A stretch of 64,000 bases of DNA from Sphingomonas sp. FARSPH (GTDB lineage Bacteria; Pseudomonadota; Alphaproteobacteria; Sphingomonadales; Sphingomonadaceae): assembly GCF_003355005.1 (NCBI RefSeq), contig NZ_CP029985.1:2502501-2566500 (forward strand). The letters run 5' to 3'. Position numbers and translations under genes: made by a program. The notes under the pieces were generated by a model that was given only the letters and a program-made list of their open reading frames with translations, searched no databases and was not told the origin of the DNA. This document shows, piece after piece, positions 25,641 to 35,064 of the stretch; the first letter of the stretch is position 1; each line of letters begins with the position of its first letter.

Positions 25641-25860
25641 TTAGGGGAGAATTTCCGCCTCTACGGCATGCAAGGTCTGGCGTCAGCTGCGGCGCAAAGC
25701 GTTCTACGTCGCATGCTGCGCTGTTGCCTCCCCCGATGCGGGCAATAGGTCTGGCTGGCGTGATTGGCGACACACCGATGCGTACCACCATCAGCGACAA
25801 GGCGGCGCCGTGCCCGCTCGACCGGGTCAACCGGCAGTTCCGCACGCCGGCGCGATTTCG
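25620..25860 (+). mobile_element. IS3-family transposase (OrfB) remnant
   Basis: One frame reads KVRRILGENFRLYGM, the next RKVWRQLRRKAF and then MRAIGLAGVIGDTPMRTTI and SDKAAPCPLDRVNRQF. These match successive blocks of IS3-group (IS407/IS3-like) OrfB, just before the DDE catalytic domain, which is absent. At least one frameshift occurs near 25672. No inverted repeats or target duplication were found. It lies directly before the decayed sucrose locus. Confidence 0.75.
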
Positions 25861-25964
25861 GCGTATGCGTTCTTGCAATCGATTGTTGCAATCCTTTGCA
25901 GGCGACGATACCGTCGTATGCATAAGTAGGTCTACGCACGCTGGGCCATGCCGGAAGAGGATGA

Positions 25965-26940
25965 ATGAGCAAGGCTTCCCATTGGCTCGTCCGCGTTGCG
26001 CCCTACATCGCGGCGACGGGGAAGACCGGGCGTTTCAACCTCGACGGCAGCGTGCGGTGGAGCAGATCGAAGGCCAAGGCCATCTATGCGTCCAACAACG
26101 GCCTGACGACGCTCGACGTCAATCAGGACGGCGTGATCCAGATGCCCGAACGGTCGGTGCCGGTGGTCAGCCTCGCCAATGCCAAGCCGGTCGATTACCG
26201 CAAGAGCTACTTCACCTGGTCGGTTGGCGCGAATTACGAAATCCAGACGGACGTAGCGCTGTTCGCACGCGTCAGCCGCGGCGCGCGGTTTAATGCGAAC
26301 CGGGTCCTGTTCGGCGGCGGCGTGCGTGAAGACGGCAGCATCGCCGACGCGCTCGCGGTCAATTTCGTCAACCAGCAAGAGGCAGGTATCAAGTTCCGGT
26401 CGGGCGGCTTCTTCGCCAATCTGACCGCGTTCCGCGCAACCACCGCGGAATCGAACGAACTCGTGATTCCCGTGCACCGGACGATCAACAACAAATACCG
26501 CTCCTACGGCCTCGAGCTGGAAGGCGGCCTGGACTATGGCGTCTTCCACCTGACCGGTGGCGCGACCTATACGCATGCGCGCATCGTCGATAGCCAAGTC
26601 ACCCCCGCGCTGAACGGCTACATCCCCTATCGGCAGGCCGATCTGATCTTCCAGGCATCGCCGCAGGTGGCGATCGACGGGTTCAGGCTGGGCGCGAGCT
26701 TCATCGGCACGACGTTCTCTTATGCCTCCGACGTCAATGAGCTGAAGATGCCGGGCTATGTCCTGACCGGCGCGTTCGCGTCCTACGCGATCACCCCGGC
26801 GCTGCAACTGTCAGTGAACGCCCAGAACCTCTTCAACGTGCTGGCGATCACCGAGCTTGGCATTTGGAGCGACACGCTGCCGACGAACGGGACCAACGCC
26901 GCGCGCGCCTTCCCGGGGCGCAACTTCAGTGCGACGATCG
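25965..26940 (+). pseudogene. TonB-dependent receptor, C-terminal fragment
   Basis: About 320 codons encode the last part of a receptor barrel: FNLDGSVRWSRSKAKAIY, VDYRKSYFTWSVGANYEI, LFARVSRGARFNANR, YRSYGLELEGGLDYG and finally NFSATIA. The signal peptide, plug and first half of the barrel are absent. The reading frame does not stop where the receptor should end but runs into amylosucrase sequence at about 26940, indicating a deletion that fused the two genes. Order and partners (receptor, amylosucrase, sugar symporter) match the sux sucrose-uptake locus of Xanthomonas. Confidence 0.85.
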
Positions 26941-28143
26941 CGCCGCCAGCTCGCTCGTCTCTATGGTGCGACGCACGACTTGGCGGCGCAGTGGACGCGG
27001 GTGGAGGCGGCGGTGCCGGCCGGCGCGGCGGCGCGGATCGGCCTGTGCGTCGACCTGGCGCCGAAGCACACCGCCGACGATCACGCCCGGGCGGGCGCGG
27101 CGAAAGCCGGCGATCCCTTCTATATCGATTTCCATATCGCGCTCGATGCAGAACACGCCGCAATGCGCGAAGCGGTGCCACCGCAGGCGCTCCCGACCAT
27201 CGCCCGGCAATTTCACGGTCGGGCCGGCAATGAGCGGACACGTGTGGACGACATTCTACCCGTTCCAATGGGACCTCAACTGGGTGATCATGCTGGCGAT
27301 GATCGGGACGATGCTGCGGCTCGCCAACCATGGGTTCGAGGCGTTCCGCCTCGATTCCATCGCCCTTCTTTGGAAACAGGCGGGGACGGACGGCCGCAAT
27401 CTTCCCCAGTCGCATTTCATCGCTCGTGCGTTGCGTGCCGTGCTGGACATCGCCCTGCCTGCGACGCCGCTCAAGGCGGAGGCGATCATGCGCGCGAGCA
27501 GCGGGCTGCCGCGCGACGCCAACTGGCGGAGCTCTGTGCGCTGCCACGACGACATCGGCTGGGGCGCCGTGCTCGGCGATCTCGCCGGGATCGATGCCAA
27601 TCCGGCGGCACGGTTGGCGGCGGTGGCGCGCTACCTAGAGGGGCCGGGGGCGGCTGGGCACGCGATAAGCCGTTCCAGTCGGGCGGTTCGGCGCTGCACG
27701 GCACCAACGGCATGCTTGCGTCGCTTGCGGGACTCGAGGCGGCGCAGGATGATGCCGCACGGCAGGCGGTGTTCCGGCGCATCGCGCTGCTCGATGCGCT
27801 TGCGATCGGCGCCGGCGGCATCGCGACGACTTACATGAGGGACGAGACGGGGATGACCAATCACTACGGCTATCGCGACGACCCAGCGCGGCGGATCGGC
27901 GGCGACCTCGCCCGGTTGCGGCGGGCGCGCATGGCCAGCCGGGGCGCGTGCGTGTCGACGCGGGTCGCGACCGATGAGCCCACACTGCTTGCGGCCCGCT
28001 GCGGTGCCGACACCGTGTTATTCGATTTCTCCGGCGATCCGGCGTCGCTGCCCGCGGCGGGCAATGATCGCCTGACCGGCGAGGCGGGGGCGGGGATGTT
28101 CGACGGCTGGCAGGTCGCTTGGATCGCTGGAGACGTTCGATGA
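26941..28143 (+). pseudogene. Amylosucrase (GH13_4) pseudogene
   Basis: Family blocks occur in order but in different frames. First RRQLARLYGATHDLAAQW, then after a deletion of about 100 residues CVDLAPKHTADDHA and GDPFYIDFHIA. The frame shifts near 27215 to VWTTFYPFQWDLNW, FEAFRLDSIALLWKQ, KAEAIM and VRCHDDIGWG. It shifts again near 27660 to SGGSALHGTNGMLASLAGLE and TYMRDETGMTNHYGY. The nucleophile Asp (FRLDS) and acid/base Glu (KAEAI) are kept, but the protein cannot be made in one piece. An intact enzyme has about 640 residues and makes glucan from sucrose. The stop overlaps the transporter start (ATGA). Confidence 0.92.
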
Positions 28144-29450
28144 TGCCACGCCTGTCGCTCGCCCGGATCGTCGAGATGAACCTCGGCTTCCTGGGGCTGC
28201 AATTCTCGTTCGGCCTGCAACAGGCGAACATGGCGCCGATCTACGGCTATCTCGGCGCGGACGAAGCGTCGCTGCCGCTGCTCTGGCTCGCCGGGCCGAT
28301 GACCGGGCTCATCGTCCAGCCGCTGATCGGCGCGCTGTCGGACCGGACGACGAGCCGGCTGGGTCGGCGGACGCCCTATTTCCTCGTCGGCGCGATCCTG
28401 TGCAGCCTATGCCTGTTGGCAATGCCGTACAGCCCGACCTTGTGGGTCGCAGCGAGCCTGTTGTGGATCCTCGATGCCGCCAACAACGTCACGATGGAGC
28501 CGTATCGCGCTTATGTCGGCGACCGCCTTGGCGAGGACCAGCGCCCCACCGGATTCCTGATCCAGGCGGCCTTCACCGGGCTCGCCCAGACGTTGAGCTA
28601 TCTCGCGCCGTCGCTGCTGGTTTGGTGGGGGATGAACAAGGATGCGGTCGACGCCAACGGCATTCCTGACATCACCCGCATCGCCTTCGTCGTTGGGGCG
28701 GTGCTGTCGCTGTCGACGATCCTGTGGTCGGTGCTGCGCGTTCCCGAACTGCCGCTGTCCGCCGAGCAACGGGCGGCGATGCAGGCCGACCGGGTCACTT
28801 TGGGCGGTGCAGTCCGCGATGTCGTCGCGGCGATCCGCGACATGCCGCCCGCGATGCGCCGGCTTGGCGTTGCGATGCTATGCCAATGGTATGCGATGTT
28901 CGCCTATTGGCAGTTCATCGCCTTCGCGCTCGCGCGCTCGTTGCACGGCACATCCGATGCCGCGAGCCAGGGATTTCGCGACGCCGCGCTGACCGTGGGA
29001 CAGATTGGCGCCTTCTACAACGCCATCGCCTTCGTCGGCGCGCTGGCGCTGGTGCCGGTGACCCGCCGCTACGGCGCGCGCACCGTCCATGCAGCCTGTC
29101 TCGTTGCATCGGGCGCGGCGATGCTGACGATACCGGGCATCGCTAGCGAAGGCTGGCTGTATCTGCCGATGATCGGCATCGGCCTCGGCTGGGCGAGCAT
29201 GATGGGCAACCCCTATGTCATGCTGACCGACACCGTGCCGCCGGCGAAGTTCGGCATCTACATGGGCATCTTCAACATGTTCATCGTCATTCCGATGATG
29301 ATCGAGAGCCTGACCGTCCCGTTATTCTATCGTCCGCTACTCGGTGGCGACGCGCGTGGCATGCTGTACGTCGCGGGCGCGCTGATGGTCGCTGGAGCGG
29401 TGGCGACGCTTCGGGTCGGCGACCGGAACAAACGGAGCGTGGCGACATGA
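28140..29450 (+). CDS. GPH-type sugar:cation symporter (MFS), sucrose-like
   Basis: A 436-residue twelve-helix transporter. The start IVEMNLGFLGLQFSFGLQQANMAPIYGYLGAD and the motifs LIGALSDRTTSRLGRRTPYF and DAANNVTMEPYRAYVGD are characteristic of the SLC45/GPH sugar symporters found beside amylosucrase genes (SuxC-like). The whole length appears intact, ending near TLRVGDRNKRS. It sits in the inner membrane and should import sucrose or a related disaccharide. Its start overlaps the amylosucrase stop, so the two were one operon. With receptor and amylosucrase broken, its use today is uncertain. Confidence 0.92.
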   Translation: MMPRLSLARIVEMNLGFLGLQFSFGLQQANMAPIYGYLGADEASLPLLWLAGPMTGLIVQPLIGALSDRTTSRLGRRTPYFLVGAILCSLCLLAMPYSPTLWVAASLLWILDAANNVTMEPYRAYVGDRLGEDQRPTGFLIQAAFTGLAQTLSYLAPSLLVWWGMNKDAVDANGIPDITRIAFVVGAVLSLSTILWSVLRVPELPLSAEQRAAMQADRVTLGGAVRDVVAAIRDMPPAMRRLGVAMLCQWYAMFAYWQFIAFALARSLHGTSDAASQGFRDAALTVGQIGAFYNAIAFVGALALVPVTRRYGARTVHAACLVASGAAMLTIPGIASEGWLYLPMIGIGLGWASMMGNPYVMLTDTVPPAKFGIYMGIFNMFIVIPMMIESLTVPLFYRPLLGGDARGMLYVAGALMVAGAVATLRVGDRNKRSVAT

Positions 29451-29718
29451 TCACGCGTCGGATCCGCTGGCGGCGGTCACCGCGGACATGCCGCCGTTCT
29501 TCATCTATCACACCAGCGACGATCCTGTCGTCGACGCCGGCGGCATCACGCGCTTCTACGACGCGCTTCAAGCCCGCCACATGCCCGTCGAGCTGCATAT
29601 TTTCCAGAGGGGGCGACATGGCAGCGGATTGGGCGGCGCCGATCCCGCACTCGCCCGGTGGCCCGAATTGATGGAGCACTGGCTGCGTGCGCTGGGCATG
29701 ATCCGGCCGCCACGTTAA
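29449..29718 (+). pseudogene. C-terminal fragment of alpha/beta hydrolase
   Basis: The frame reads SDPLAAVTADMPPFFIYHTSDD, then VVDAGGITRFYDALQARHMPVELHIF and RGRHGSGLG before a stop. This is the end of an acetyl-xylan-esterase-like or prolyl-oligopeptidase-type hydrolase, with the acid (TSDDPVV) and His (GRHGSG) of the triad but no nucleophile domain. It begins immediately after the transporter stop, so the first two thirds were deleted. Confidence 0.75.
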
Positions 29719-29868
29719 GCGTGGATCGCGGCACGCGAGTGCGCGTTCCTCCCTGTGGCCACGCTGGCGACGCGTACGGGTGGCGTAGGCGACACGATGG
29801 CGGCATCGCGTTTGAACCCGGTGCTGCGCAGTCGTGCCGTCGGCAACCGTAGGAGGATGGAAAAAGAC

Positions 29869-30585
29869 ATGAGCGACATGCCCGATCGTCCGCAACGCAA
29901 GAGCATCCTGCTCGTCGGCGCATCGCGTGGCCTGGGTGAGGCGATGGCGCGCGTTTTCGTGCAGAAGAGCTGGCACGTCGTCGGCACGGTCCGCGGCGAT
30001 GGCCCGAACCTCCTGCGCGATCTGGCGCGCGATCATCCCGAGCAGGTCGAAGTCGAACGGCTCGACATCACCGATCCTACCCAGATCGCGGCGCTGGGCG
30101 AACGGCTCGCCGGCCGGGTCTTCGACATCCTCTTCGTCAACGCCGGCATCACCAACGACGATCAATCGGAAACCATCGCCGAGACGTCTACGGAAGAGTT
30201 CGTCCGCGTGATGGTCACGAACGTGCTCGGCGTGATGCGGACTGTCGAGGGGCTACAAAATCGCGTGCGCGATCATGGCCTGATCGGCGTCATGTCGTCG
30301 GGCCAGGGCAGTATCGCGAACAATGAGAAGGGCGGTCACGAGGTCTACCGCGGCAGCAAGGCTGCGCTGAACCAGTATATGCGCAGTTATGCCGCGCGCC
30401 ATGCCAGCGATGGTCGCGCGCTGGTGCTGATGGCACCGGGGTGGATCCGCACCGGACTCGGCGGACCCGATGCGCCGTTCGGCATCGAGGAAACCATCCC
30501 CGAACTAGTCGATACGCTGCTTGCCCAGCAAGGTCGGGCAGGGTGCCGTTTCATCGATCGCCACGGCGAAACCGTGCCCTGGTAA
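29869..30585 (+). CDS. SDR family oxidoreductase
   Basis: About 238 residues from the ATG at 29869; an ATG at 29857 is closer to the AGGAGG but leaves too little spacing. The Rossmann motif LLVGASRGLGEAMA is at residues 15-28, a NAG motif follows in LFVNAGITND, and the active-site Tyr and Lys are in VYRGSKAALNQY. The modified glycine motif GASRGLG fits atypical SDRs. It may reduce or oxidise a small carbonyl compound. It is not obviously linked to the sucrose remnants before it and is convergent with the efflux operon after it. Confidence 0.85.
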   Translation: MSDMPDRPQRKSILLVGASRGLGEAMARVFVQKSWHVVGTVRGDGPNLLRDLARDHPEQVEVERLDITDPTQIAALGERLAGRVFDILFVNAGITNDDQSETIAETSTEEFVRVMVTNVLGVMRTVEGLQNRVRDHGLIGVMSSGQGSIANNEKGGHEVYRGSKAALNQYMRSYAARHASDGRALVLMAPGWIRTGLGGPDAPFGIEETIPELVDTLLAQQGRAGCRFIDRHGETVPW

Positions 30586-30940
30586 ACGCGCGCGCGCGGC
30601 CATGCGCGGGTACGCAATAATCGACATGGTCGGCGCTGATGGCATCGGCGGGGATCGCCTTGCCCTTCGCGGGGCGGGAGCGATCGGGTTGGGCCATTTG
30701 AATGCTCGCCAAAGCCAGCGGCGCGACCGCGGCGGTCATCGGCAAGAGGCCGCATGCGCTGCGCGGACCGCACCGTCTATGCCGGTGACGAGAATTCAGC
30801 GGCCATTATTCATAGGCAGACCGACGATCCGGGCGCCGACAGCGACGCGCTGGAGCAATCTGCCTTTCAGACGTTTCGCCAGCCGCGCGATGTCATCGCG
30901 GTCGGCATGGCGCGAAAGTCGGCGCGCCTGCTCGCAAAGT
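30586..30940. other. Intergenic stretch with weak coding remnants
   Basis: The stretch lies between convergent genes. A leftward frame of about 50 residues (LALASIQMAQPDRSRP, ADAISADHVDYCV) and a rightward frame near 30820-30950 look faintly protein-like but have no family match I can name. No strong terminator hairpin was found. Confidence 0.35.
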
Positions 30941-33900
30941 CTATCCGCCACCTGAAGCGGTCGCTGTCGCGTCCACTCCTGGCAGGCGGCCGATCAAAAC
31001 CGGCATTGCCAGGAGAACGAGGGGGTATTGCAACAGCAATCCGGCGATGATCGCGATCGCCAGCGGCTGCTGGATGCCCGCACCCTGGCCGAGCGCCAGC
31101 GCGAGCGGCAGCAGCGTCAGGATCGCGGCGAGCGTCGTCATCGTGATCGGCCGCAGCCGATTGTGCGCGGCCGTCCGTGCCGCCTGAAGCGGCGGCATGG
31201 TGTGGGCCAGCTCCTGAAATTCGCTGACGTAGAAGATCGCCATCTCGGTGCCGATGCCGATGATCATCGTCATGCCCATCAGCGCGGTGATGTTAAGGTC
31301 GACACCGGTCAGCCAGAGCGCGGTGAATACCGCGGTCGTCGACAGCAGCGAGCAGCCGATGATGACGAGCGGCAGCAACAGCCGCCGGTAGAGGACCAGC
31401 AGCAGGATGAACTCGGCGACCAGCGCGGCGAGAAACACCTTGATGAGCCCGGCGAAGGCGATCTGCTGCTGCTGATAGAGGCCGCCCAGCTCGTAGCGGA
31501 CGCCGGGGCCGAGCACGCCGGGGCGGGCGAGCGCGCGCGTGACGTCGGCGATCGTCGCGCCGAGGCCGCGGCCCTGGATACGCCCGGTCACCGCGACCAT
31601 CGGTTCGAGGTTCTCGCGCGCGATCTGCGGCTGGCCGGTGATGGGGACGAGATCGGCGACGCGCGACAGCGGCAGGACGTGGCCGTCCGCGGCGCGGATC
31701 GGCAGCCGCGCGAGCGCGTCCCGCGTGATCGTGGTGGCGCCGGGCAGGCGGACGCGGACGTCGACCGCCTTGGTCGGCAACGCGAGCGTGGTGGCGACAT
31801 TGCCCTGCAAAGCGACGTCGACCGCGTTCTGGACGTCGGCGGGGGTGACGCCCTGGAAGCCCGCGCGGATCGGATCGATGCGCACATCGATCGCGTCGCC
31901 GGCGAGTTGAACGCCGTCCTTCACCTCGACGACGCCGCTGACCTTGTCGATCACGGCGGCGACCTTGCGCGCCTGATCGGTGAGGACGGTAGGATCGGCG
32001 GCGAACAGCTTGATCTCGATCGGCTGCGGCACGGCCGTCAGGTCGCCGATAAGATCCTCCATCAGCTGCGCGACCTCGACCTGCACGCCGGGCACCCGCG
32101 CGGCAACCTGATCGGCGATCCCCGCGGCGACCTCTTCGGTACCGCGCGCATGATCGGCCCTGAGGCGCACGAAATAATCGCCGTGGTAGCTCTGGCCGAG
32201 ATCGCCGCCGAGCCCGGTGCCGAGCCGGCGCGAGAAGGTGAGGACGTCGGGATCGGCGCGCAGCAGCGCATCGACCTCAGCCATCCGCCGCTCCGTCTCG
32301 TCGAGCGACGTGCCGGGCGGCGTGTAATAGTCCATGACGAAGCCGCCCTCGTCTACCTTGGGCATGAAGCCGGTGGGTACGTTGGCATAGCCGACGTAGC
32401 CGAGCACCAACAGCGGCACGGCGATGACGGCGAGCAGCCACGGGCGCATCGAGAGCCGGTCGAGCAGCGCGGCGTGGCCGCGTGCGAGCCGGCCGTCGTC
32501 GGCGTCGTCGGCGCCGTGGGCTGCGTCGAACGTCACCCATCGCTGCGCCAAGACGGGCACGACAAAGGCGGTCATCGCCCAGGAGATCGCGAGCGCCGCC
32601 GCCATCGTCACCGACAGCGCCTTCGAAAAGGCGCCGGTGACCCCGGTCAGGAAGGAGAGCGGCAGGAAGACGATCAGCGTCGCGAGGCTTGATCCGGTGA
32701 GCGGCACGAGGAATTCGCGCGCGGCGGGCAGCACCGCGGCGCGTCCGGCGGGCCCGCCGTCGTCGGCCGGCGCGGCGGCGCGGCGGACGATGTGTTCGAC
32801 CATGACGATGACGTCGTCGATCAGCAGCCCGACCGCCGCCGCGATGCCGCCCAGCGTCATGATGTTGAAGCTCATGCCGAGGATCGCGAGCACCAGCACG
32901 GTGGCGGCGAGCGTCGCGGGGACGACGATCGCGGCGATCAGCGTGATCCGCCAGCTGCGCAGGAACAGCAGCAGGACGAGCGCGGCGAGCACCAGGCCGA
33001 TCAGCACCGCGTCGCGGACGCTGGCGACGGACTGGGTGACGAGCTCGCTCTGGTCGTACCAGCTGACCAGCCGCGTGCCGGGAGGCAGCGATGCGGTGGC
33101 GAGCCTCGCGGCGACGGCATGGGCGATCTGCACCGCATTGCCGTCGGGCTGTTCGTAGATGTTGAGCAGCACCGCGGGCCGTCCGTCCTCGCTGACGCGC
33201 AGCCATTGCGGCACGACGCCCTGCTGCACCGTCGCGACGTCGCGGACGCGCACGACCCCGGCGGGGTCGGTGCGCACGACGACGTCGCCGACCGCGGCGG
33301 GACTGGTAAGCGTGCGATCGGCGACGACCAGCGACAGGCGACCGCGATCCTGCACGCGCCCGACCGCGCTCAGCACGTTGCCGTTGGCGATCGCGGTGGA
33401 CAGGTCGCTCATCGCGAGATTGTGGCTGGCGAGGCGCGCGGGGTCGGCGAGCACCTCGACCTCCGCCGTCTCACCGCCTTGGACGTCGACGCGCGCCAGC
33501 CCCTCGATCCCGCTGAGCAGCGGGACGAGCTGATAGCGGGCGACGTCCTGCAACTGGGTGGGCGACGCCCGCGTCGTCTCGATCGCGTAGGAGATGATCG
33601 GGAAGACCGTCGGGTCCATGCGGCGGACGTTGTAGGTGGTGCCGGGCGGCAGCGTGCCGAGCGCCCGCGACATCGCCGCCTCCACCAGCAGCGTGCTCGC
33701 GACCATGTCGCGGCCCCAGCCGAAGTCGATCGACACCTGCGCCGATCCGCGCGTCGTCTCCGAACGGACGTTGCGCACGCCTTGCACCGCACGCAGCGCC
33801 TGCTCGACCGGCTTGGTGACGATCAGCGCGGTCTGGTCGGCGGGGCGCGAGCCGGCGTCGATGTCGACGACGACGCGCGGAAAGGCGACTTGCGGGAATA

Positions 33901-34006
33901 GTCCGATCGGCAGCGACAGCGCCGCGACGGCGCCGGCAAGGGCGACCGCGAGGGCGATGATGAGGATCGCCAGCGGCTGGCGCCGCAGCAGCGCGGCGTA
34001 GCTCAC
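30941..34006 (-). CDS. RND efflux permease
   Basis: The 1021-residue protein is a full RND transporter, close to the family length of 1020-1050. The first helix ILIIALAVALAGAVAALSLPIGLFP is followed by a large periplasmic domain. The proton-relay region in helix 4 reads GLLIDDVIVMVEHIVRR with adjacent Asp residues as in drug-type pumps; the second half repeats the fold. The C-terminal helices end near LLQYPLVLLAMPVLIGRL. It works with the adaptor at 34003 and the outer-membrane factor at 35061, its start overlapping the adaptor stop by four bases. The substrate class, drug or metal, is not settled by the visible residues. Confidence 0.94.
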   Translation of the reverse strand: MSYAALLRRQPLAILIIALAVALAGAVAALSLPIGLFPQVAFPRVVVDIDAGSRPADQTALIVTKPVEQALRAVQGVRNVRSETTRGSAQVSIDFGWGRDMVASTLLVEAAMSRALGTLPPGTTYNVRRMDPTVFPIISYAIETTRASPTQLQDVARYQLVPLLSGIEGLARVDVQGGETAEVEVLADPARLASHNLAMSDLSTAIANGNVLSAVGRVQDRGRLSLVVADRTLTSPAAVGDVVVRTDPAGVVRVRDVATVQQGVVPQWLRVSEDGRPAVLLNIYEQPDGNAVQIAHAVAARLATASLPPGTRLVSWYDQSELVTQSVASVRDAVLIGLVLAALVLLLFLRSWRITLIAAIVVPATLAATVLVLAILGMSFNIMTLGGIAAAVGLLIDDVIVMVEHIVRRAAAPADDGGPAGRAAVLPAAREFLVPLTGSSLATLIVFLPLSFLTGVTGAFSKALSVTMAAALAISWAMTAFVVPVLAQRWVTFDAAHGADDADDGRLARGHAALLDRLSMRPWLLAVIAVPLLVLGYVGYANVPTGFMPKVDEGGFVMDYYTPPGTSLDETERRMAEVDALLRADPDVLTFSRRLGTGLGGDLGQSYHGDYFVRLRADHARGTEEVAAGIADQVAARVPGVQVEVAQLMEDLIGDLTAVPQPIEIKLFAADPTVLTDQARKVAAVIDKVSGVVEVKDGVQLAGDAIDVRIDPIRAGFQGVTPADVQNAVDVALQGNVATTLALPTKAVDVRVRLPGATTITRDALARLPIRAADGHVLPLSRVADLVPITGQPQIARENLEPMVAVTGRIQGRGLGATIADVTRALARPGVLGPGVRYELGGLYQQQQIAFAGLIKVFLAALVAEFILLLVLYRRLLLPLVIIGCSLLSTTAVFTALWLTGVDLNITALMGMTMIIGIGTEMAIFYVSEFQELAHTMPPLQAARTAAHNRLRPITMTTLAAILTLLPLALALGQGAGIQQPLAIAIIAGLLLQYPLVLLAMPVLIGRLPGVDATATASGGG

Positions 34007-35064
34007 CGCGCGCCGCCGGTGCGGACCGGATCGCCGTCCGTGAGCTGATAGGCGCCATCGACGATCACCGGCGCTTCGGACGTGAGAGCGCCGTCGACGA
34101 GGTCGTCAGCGGTGCCGTCCACCACGACGCTGACGGGCACGGCCTTCGCCTTGCCGCCGTGAAGCTGGAACACCTGCGCGCGGCCTTCCACATCGATCAC
34201 GACGGCGCGGTGGGGGACGCGCCAGCCGCTCGCCTGCCCGGTCTGGATCGCGACGCGCAGCGCCTCGCCGGACAGGATCGCACCGGCGGGATAGGCGATG
34301 TCGACGTCGATCTGGCGCGTGCGCGGGTTGAGCATCGCGTCGATCCGCCGCACCCGCCCGGCGACCGGCGCGCCGCCGCCGTCGAGCCGGGTCAGCGTAA
34401 CGGGGGCATCGACGAGCAGGTCGTTACGCCGCGCGGGATCGACGCCGACGGTGACGATCAATCCGCCGGCGCGCGCGATCGTCGCCAGCGCCTGGCCGGG
34501 CTGGGTCCGGTCGCCGGGGGCGACGGGCAGGGTCGCGACGACCCCCGCAAAGGGTGCGCGGAGCACGGTTTCGCCGACGCCGGCACCCTCGCTGCGCAAG
34601 GCGGCGAGCGCGCTGCGCGCGTCGGCGACCGCCTTGTCCGCCTGGACGAGCTGGTCCCGTGTCGCGAGCTGCTGGGTCAGCAATTGCGCCGTGGTCGCGC
34701 GCTGCGATGTCGCCGCGGTCAGCGCGTCCACCGCCTGGCGGTAGGCGCTGCGCGCCGAGGGTGCGACGGTGAAGCGGAGCACGGGCTGACCGGCGCGGAC
34801 GGTGGCGCCGGCGACCGCGGCGACTGCCGTGACCTGGCCCGGCTGCGGCACGCTGAGCGTGACGACGCCGTTGCTGGCGGGCGTCGCCTCGCCGAATGCC
34901 TCGATCGTGTGCGCCTCGGTCCCTTGCCGCGCGGGCGTGGTGGTGACGAGCACCGTCGGCGTCGCGGTGGGTTCGGCCGCGGGTTCGCCGGTGCCGCATC
35001 CGGCAAGCGTCAGCAGCAGGGCGAGCGCGAGCAGCGGCGTGGGGGGAAGGATGCGCGCGGTCAC
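34003..35064 (-). CDS. RND periplasmic adaptor (membrane fusion protein)
   Basis: A 353-residue lipoprotein, with the lipobox LTLAGC near residue 22. The lipoyl-type motif VTAVAAVAGATVRAGQPVLRF, the coiled-coil hairpin (residues about 110-165), and APFAGVVATLPVAPGDRTQPGQ show the normal order of adaptor domains. It bridges the permease at 30941 and the outer-membrane channel at 35061. The start overlaps the stop of the outer-membrane factor by four bases, so the three genes are one transcript. Confidence 0.93.
   Translation of the reverse strand: MTARILPPTPLLALALLLTLAGCGTGEPAAEPTATPTVLVTTTPARQGTEAHTIEAFGEATPASNGVVTLSVPQPGQVTAVAAVAGATVRAGQPVLRFTVAPSARSAYRQAVDALTAATSQRATTAQLLTQQLATRDQLVQADKAVADARSALAALRSEGAGVGETVLRAPFAGVVATLPVAPGDRTQPGQALATIARAGGLIVTVGVDPARRNDLLVDAPVTLTRLDGGGAPVAGRVRRIDAMLNPRTRQIDVDIAYPAGAILSGEALRVAIQTGQASGWRVPHRAVVIDVEGRAQVFQLHGGKAKAVPVSVVVDGTADDLVDGALTSEAPVIVDGAYQLTDGDPVRTGGAR

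Noticed and set aside
29755..29868. Longer start for the SDR at 29869.
   Set aside because: The added residues (ATLATRTGGVGDTM) have no family counterpart and the Rossmann motif would lie unusually far in; AGGAGG sits just before the later starts.
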